64,000 bases of DNA, from contig NC_088339.1 in assembly GCF_036884655.1 (NCBI RefSeq), forward strand, positions 24,323,501 to 24,387,500, read 5' to 3'. A model generated the notes under the pieces. The model was not told the origin of the DNA. It saw only the letters and a program-made list of their open reading frames with translations, and searched no databases. Below, piece by piece: positions 59,401-64,000 of the stretch. Source of the DNA: Musa acuminata AAA Group (Eukaryota > Streptophyta > Magnoliopsida > Zingiberales > Musaceae). Position 1 is the first letter of the stretch, and each line of letters opens with the position of its first letter. A program made the position numbers and the translations under genes.

Positions 59401-61036
59401 AATACATATAAAAAAAGCTGGGATTACTAACACGAGGATGCTGAGATGAATTATGTGCTTACAGTTCAATTATTTTTTACTGTCAAGTGTCAACCAAAAA
59501 ATGAATTGAAAGAGAGAATTGCATTAGATGGCTAACAAACAATCGAAAATTTTAACAGATCTTAAGGGAATTATCTCTACCAATTAGTTTGAACTTTATA
59601 AAACATTTTAAAGTGGTTCTAGTCGAAGACAGAACAAGGGAAAATCATTTTATGTGATATGGACATGTAGAAAGGAGATTTATAAATGCACTGGTTGAAC
59701 TTGTGAGTCAAATAGGGTCAGGAAAGCAAGGAGGGTAGAGGAAGACCAAACTTCTAGAAGCAATGAAAATATATTTGATGGATCTTAACCTAGAACCGAT
59801 AGAGCTCGATGGCAGAAAAGAACTAGATCTTCAAGATAGCTGGGACCTTAGGCCTTAGTTGTTGCATTTGTTGTTGATGCAAGGAGAAAACATACTAATA
59901 ATAAAATCTAAGTAAATGGCAAGAAATTGAAACAAAACCTATTATTCCATTTTTAAATGCCAATTAGAGCTCGAGATGATCATACTAACAGCATTTTAAG
60001 CAGATAAGAACATAAAACATAGGATCAAGTTAAGGGATGTCTGAAATATGTAAAAGGATATGACATTCTGAACAGGAAAAAATGCAAGGAAAATAAAGTT
60101 TCTTCAGAAACCATAGCAACCCTCTGCGTTTTACTTTGTCAAGATGCCCTACCAAATATCAAGTGCTACCCAGCATAATCGAGCTATTTAAGGCTCAAAA
60201 TTTTCAGATCAATTGGTTCTGTCTGAAATAGGACATAAAAATAAGTTTTTTAATTTAAAGATTCCAATAGAAAGGGGTACTAAAACAAATATAAAACCTT
60301 ATTTCCTCGTGACCAGCTTAAATCTCCAATAACTACTGATCTCAGAGCAGTGGTTTATAACAACGGAAGACAGAAGGAACATCAATCAACACTAAACCTA
60401 GTAGAGACTTACCCTGTGGTACTTGAGGAGCTCGAGGATGCCGAGGACGATGTCGTTGACGTAGCAGAAGCCAGAAGCCTCGCACTTCTTGGCATGGTGG
60501 AGGCCGCCGGCCCAATTGATGGCGATGTCGGCGTCGCCGCGGTTGATCTTGACGGCGGCCCCGATGGAGCCGCCGGCGGAGGCCTGACAGAACTCGAAGA
60601 GGCCATCGAAGACGGGGCAGTCCTCTCCGACGTTGAAGCGCTTGAGTTGGCGGGAGGAGGCGGAGGCAGAGGCGGGGTCGGACAAGGGCTGGGCCTGGGC
60701 GGAGGCGAGGGCGGCGGTGGCGGGGGACACGGAGGCGAGGAAGTCGACGTAGTCGTCGGAATGGAAGCGGCGGATGTCGGCGGCGGAGGCGGGGAAAGGG
60801 CGGGAGACCTCCATGAGGCGGTGGAGGGCGTAGTGGACGACAAGGTTGTGGGCCATGCGGATACGGTGGGGCTTCATCGGGTGCCCCTGCCCGTAGTAGT
60901 AGTCCCCGATGGTCGGCTCGTAGAAGTAGCTCACCCGCCGCCTTCCCCCGTCCACGCACGACGCCGACGCCAGCGACGCCCCCTCCCCGCCGCCGCCGCC
61001 AGCAGCCGCCCCCCCCGATGACGACGCTATCGTCAT
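56471..61036 (-). CDS. Class I (RPD3-type) histone deacetylase
   Basis: Five exons: 60413-61036, 57349-57789, 57124-57266, 56664-56754, 56471-56578. The sum is 1407 nt, 468 aa. The catalytic core is complete: His180/His181 (GLHHAKK), zinc ligands Asp216, His218 (DIDIHHGDG) and Asp309 (AGDRLG), and transition-state Tyr343 (GGGGY). The acidic tail (exon 5: EDEDMEH, DSDSEE) is typical of plant HDA19/rice HDAC1-type proteins, which remove acetyl groups from histones in the nucleus within co-repressor complexes. ATG 61036 is the first in-frame ATG. Unusual are a Gly/Ala-rich N-terminus and an Ala/Ser-rich stretch at residues 101-128, before the GEDCPVFDG motif. Intron 1 is long (2.6 kb). Orthology within the HDA19 group is a judgement. 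Confidence 0.95.
57790..60412. other. Intron 1 of the HDAC gene
   Basis: 2.6 kb, AT-rich. The phrase GAAGTATGACTGTA followed by AACCATTTCAACTAACAAGG occurs twice (near 58131 and 58338), a local duplication. No gene seen. Confidence 0.6.
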
Positions 61037-62535
61037 ACCAGTGAGGTCGCTGGACTCGAGCTGGGCGAGGCGAGGCTTTTGGCTCAATGGGATTCGGGTG
61101 GTGGCGGCTAAATAAGAGGGAGAACAGATCAAAGGACACCGGTAAGTAAAACCATGGGCGCGTTGGGCTGTGTTCTAAAGACACACTCTTTTAGTCTCTT
61201 TTTTTTTTATGATCAAATAATACACAATTGATTTAGGATGATCAATCGATTTTTTTTTCTTCATAAAATTAGATATTGTTATCAATTTTATTTTATTTTT
61301 TCAGTCCATACAATAAATTCCTTCTTTTTCTAAAGTCAGAAAATTTTATAATTGGCATTTTATCATATTAGAATAATTTTTTTCTTAACAAAAAGTACAT
61401 CCAAGTAAGGAAATAAACTTTCAACGAGTAAATTTAGAATAATATAATTATGTGATAAAAATTAATTATAAAATTAAAATTTATGATCTATACCCTAAAT
61501 GATATATCGTTCATTCTAATAGTGATCAAGAAGAGCAACGATAAAAGAAGAAAAAAGAATATAGTCTCCGTTACCTTTAAACTTAAAATTTTTTAAAAAA
61601 TTATTCAAAAATATTATTATTATTTTTTAATCATTAATAGAAACTAAAGATGATATGATGAATGTCATAATAATTTAGGATATTACTTAACCAATCTAAC
61701 CTTAAGAGTGACATTAGAAATGTCATACAAGTTTCACCCTCTCCCTCCAATTTCGAGAGAAAAGAACCCCCCCAACCCCTGCTTCTATCACTAGATAATG
61801 CTACCACGAGGTTCTTACTTTCAAGCTTATAGAACTTATTTGTTACTCTTTAAACAATTATTTTATATTGAGATAAGCATTTGAAAGTTTTATTTTAATA
61901 AAAATTGCTTCGACTCATATGTTGGAAGATGATCATATTCTGCACTAAAAAACAAAAGAAAAAAAGACAAGATGTAAGAGTTACCAATTTAGTAGCTAGA
62001 AATTGAGTTTACAGCACCAACTGTTGCTAGGAGGTGAGCCAATGAATGAATCTCCAATCAATTTAGGTTAGGGAATTAATATACATAACCTTATCCATGC
62101 AAGCAAAGAATTAGGCAAATTTCACCAAACATATCAGTCAAAAGCTTCATTAGTTTTTCATAACCCAAGAACTGTGTACAGAAACATGGAAGTTGTTGCA
62201 TCAGCACAAAGAGATTTCATGGAACCTTGCACAAGGAAAATAAAAGCCAAAAAAGAAAAAAATTGGACATGGATTAATCTTAATATTGGTGTGAAACATC
62301 CAAACCCTATACCATACCCAAATATGATATGTTATGCTGCCATTGATGATCCAAGAAGTGGATACAACCTAGGCAGTATCAGAAACCAAATCAAGGATGG
62401 GTACTCCCAAGACATGATGATTTCAGATGAACATTGCATACTATTTCTAGCAGCCACTTTCTAATACAAGTTCTCTTCACCATAAACATCAGTGATGACA
62501 ATTTGATCGATACATATCTTTGACAAGGCTGCTGT
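61037..62535. other. HDAC promoter and spacer to the DnaJ gene
   Basis: The HDAC leader/promoter lies at 61037-61200, followed by very AT-rich DNA. The part nearest 62535 is the 3' UTR of the DnaJ gene. The frame at 62174-62464 (+) matches nothing I know and lies over that UTR. Confidence 0.5.
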
Positions 62536-64000
62536 TCATCGCATGAAGCCACTGGTTCCAGTCTCGACACGAAGACTGTTTTCCCGCCTATAAAGAGCTT
62601 TAGCACCCTGATTAAATGAAAGATGATGTTTACTTTAGACAAACTTCATCAATTATAACTAGAAGAATCACTACCAGGGTAAGCTCATCTACATTGACAA
62701 TCTCTGATTGATATTGATTCCAGGTCATCTTCACAATACTTAGTTATCAGATGACAAAGAGTTGCTTATAAGATATTTGAACAAATGTCCTATCACCAAT
62801 CTTTAAAGGATCAAGATGTAAACTGAATGATCATAAAGCATAAGTAACATGGGATTGAATGATGAGTTATTCACCAACAAATAGTGCTAGAAAAATTCTA
62901 CTTTCAGATAAGATGGTAGCACCTTTTCCAAAGCAAAAACAAAGGGGATAAACAATAACAACAAGTTGTAATATCTCAACCACTTAGGATCAACTACATG
63001 GACTTATTACCACAATTGAGATCAATACAAGTTAATATCCTTAGTTAAATTAAGAGAAATTAAATACATATTTATAATTTCCAGTAATTACCTCTGAGGT
63101 CTCCATTGAACAAATGTCCTATCACCAATTTTTAAAGGATCAAGATGTAAACTGAATGATCACAAAGCATAAGCACCATGGGATTGAATGATGAGTTATT
63201 CACCTACAAACAGTGCTAGAAAACTTCTACTTGACTAATATTTTTGTCTCGGCTCTTCTATCTATACCATTAACTAATATCTTTTACTAATTTTTTTTTC
63301 TTTCAAAGCAAAAACAAAGGTGATAATAAGCAGAAATAGATCTTGAGAAAGGGAAGCGGAAAGCACTTAAGAAATATTTTTTTCAAAAGCCACTGGTTTC
63401 TATTTATTATTCTTGGTCTTGTCTAGTCTAAGCATGCCATTGAGCTGTCCAGAAAAGCAGAAAGCAGCATGCAAACGAGAGCTTGTTTTCTAAAAAATTC
63501 ACTTGCTTGGAAAATTGTTCCCAACTTCTTCGACGCCTTGGCTCGCAACTTCAGCACGTCCTTGGAAACACTATTATCTTTGAGAACCTGAACTCAATCA
63601 GACATTTAAGATAAGTCAGTGGAAAAATCTAGAGCACAACCACTAACTCCGAGTATCTTGCTGACACACAAGCTCCATATAAGCATTTAAAATTATTTAT
63701 TTTCATCTGTTTGCCAAATGCATTGCAATATGTTGCATGAACATAGAGCGTAATAGAATTACTTCTTGGCAGACGTGTGAAAGTGTTGATTCTATGTCGA
63801 GCACGTTTATTTTCCACAAGGAACTAAGCATTGCATCCTTTTTCTCTTCAATGTTCATCGTAAGGTCCTTGTCGTCACTTCCTTCTGGCTTTTTCATCCC
63901 TTCCTGAAGCTGTATTAATGCAACTGCACCTAAAATAAGAAATAATTTGCACAATGTCAAAAGGAAGCACATAATGACATGATCATAGAAAGAACAAAAA
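62536..64000 (-). CDS. DnaJ / DnaJ-X domain co-chaperone, C-terminal exons (partial)
   Basis: Three terminal exons are inside the window: 63763-63929, 63507-63587 and 62536-62607 (stop TGA 62536-62538). The gene continues past the right edge. They encode the end of the DnaJ-X domain: a helix with [20 protein letters not shown] and STLSHVCQE, then [11 protein letters not shown] and KKLGTIFQ, then [20 protein letters not shown]. This matches DnaJ10-type plant Hsp40 proteins, whose J domain would lie upstream, outside the window. The 63507 exon appears to use a GC donor (CCAA|GCAAGT). Frame is kept across both junctions. Confidence 0.85.
62781..63330. repeat. Direct duplication inside the last DnaJ intron
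   Basis: About 125 bp at 62781-62905 recurs at 63113-63237 with a few differences (both contain ACAAATGTCCTATCACCAAT and GGGATTGAATGATGAGTTAT). A following segment containing CAAAGCAAAAACAAAGG recurs as well (near 62932 and 63306). The copies are in the same orientation. Confidence 0.85.

Noticed and set aside
60350..61021. 223-codon plus-strand frame and other long frames over the HDAC first exon
   Set aside because: GC-rich shadow of HDAC exon 1; Gly/Glu/Val-rich composition without domains, while the minus frame has all catalytic HDAC motifs.
62174..62464. 96-codon plus-strand frame near the DnaJ gene
   Set aside because: It lies in AT-rich DNA over the likely DnaJ 3' UTR and matches no known protein.

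Overview
The window is nuclear plant DNA. Genes are split by many GT-AG introns, 5' exons are GC-rich against AT-rich introns and spacers, and LTR retrotransposons and hAT elements lie between and inside genes. The GC-rich first exons and the LTR at 7752-9244, which resembles copia/SIRE-type LTRs I associate with banana, suggest a monocot, probably Musa or a relative (inference, not proven).

Layout: (1) 1-2216: two tandem 71-aa secreted Cys-rich peptide genes that look like CTNIP/SCREW-type phytocytokines. (2) 2466-6109: a copia element with both LTRs and target-site duplication, but crippled by stops, a frameshift and loss of most reverse transcriptase. (3) 6549-15365 (-): a BEL1-like homeodomain (BLH) pseudogene whose last exon is split by a 5.9-kb non-coding LTR element, which itself holds a 1.5-kb solo LTR. 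(4) 17218-18385: a large inverted-repeat block. (5) 19062-20251 (-): a tau-class GST pseudogene split by a solo LTR. (6) 22324-37646 (-): an intact 14-exon gene for a 1639-aa DUF627/DUF629/USP-like protein, with a hAT element nested in another hAT element in intron 7. (7) 39354-44637 (-): an Alba-domain protein with an RGG-rich tail (286 aa). (8) 46190-48504 (+): a prolyl 4-hydroxylase pseudogene. (9) 49060-52229 (-): AP-1 clathrin adaptor medium subunit mu (428 aa). (10) 56471-61036 (-): class I RPD3-type histone deacetylase (468 aa). (11) 62536 to the right edge (-): the 3' end of a DnaJ/DnaJ-X co-chaperone gene.

For the USP-like, Alba, AP-1 mu and HDAC genes I placed every exon boundary by hand. 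Each joins into one frame whose length is divisible by three, and AP-1 mu gives exactly the family length. The intact genes encode conserved housekeeping functions (ubiquitin biology, RNA/DNA binding, vesicle traffic, chromatin). The three members of expandable families (BLH, GST, P4H) are each broken by several independent lesions, as expected in a locus losing genes after a duplication. No operon-like cooperation is implied. The parts most worth attention are the peptide pair with its duplicated promoter block, the BLH wreck that still has an intact 295-codon first exon, the nested hAT pair, and a strong G-quadruplex motif in front of the USP-like gene.
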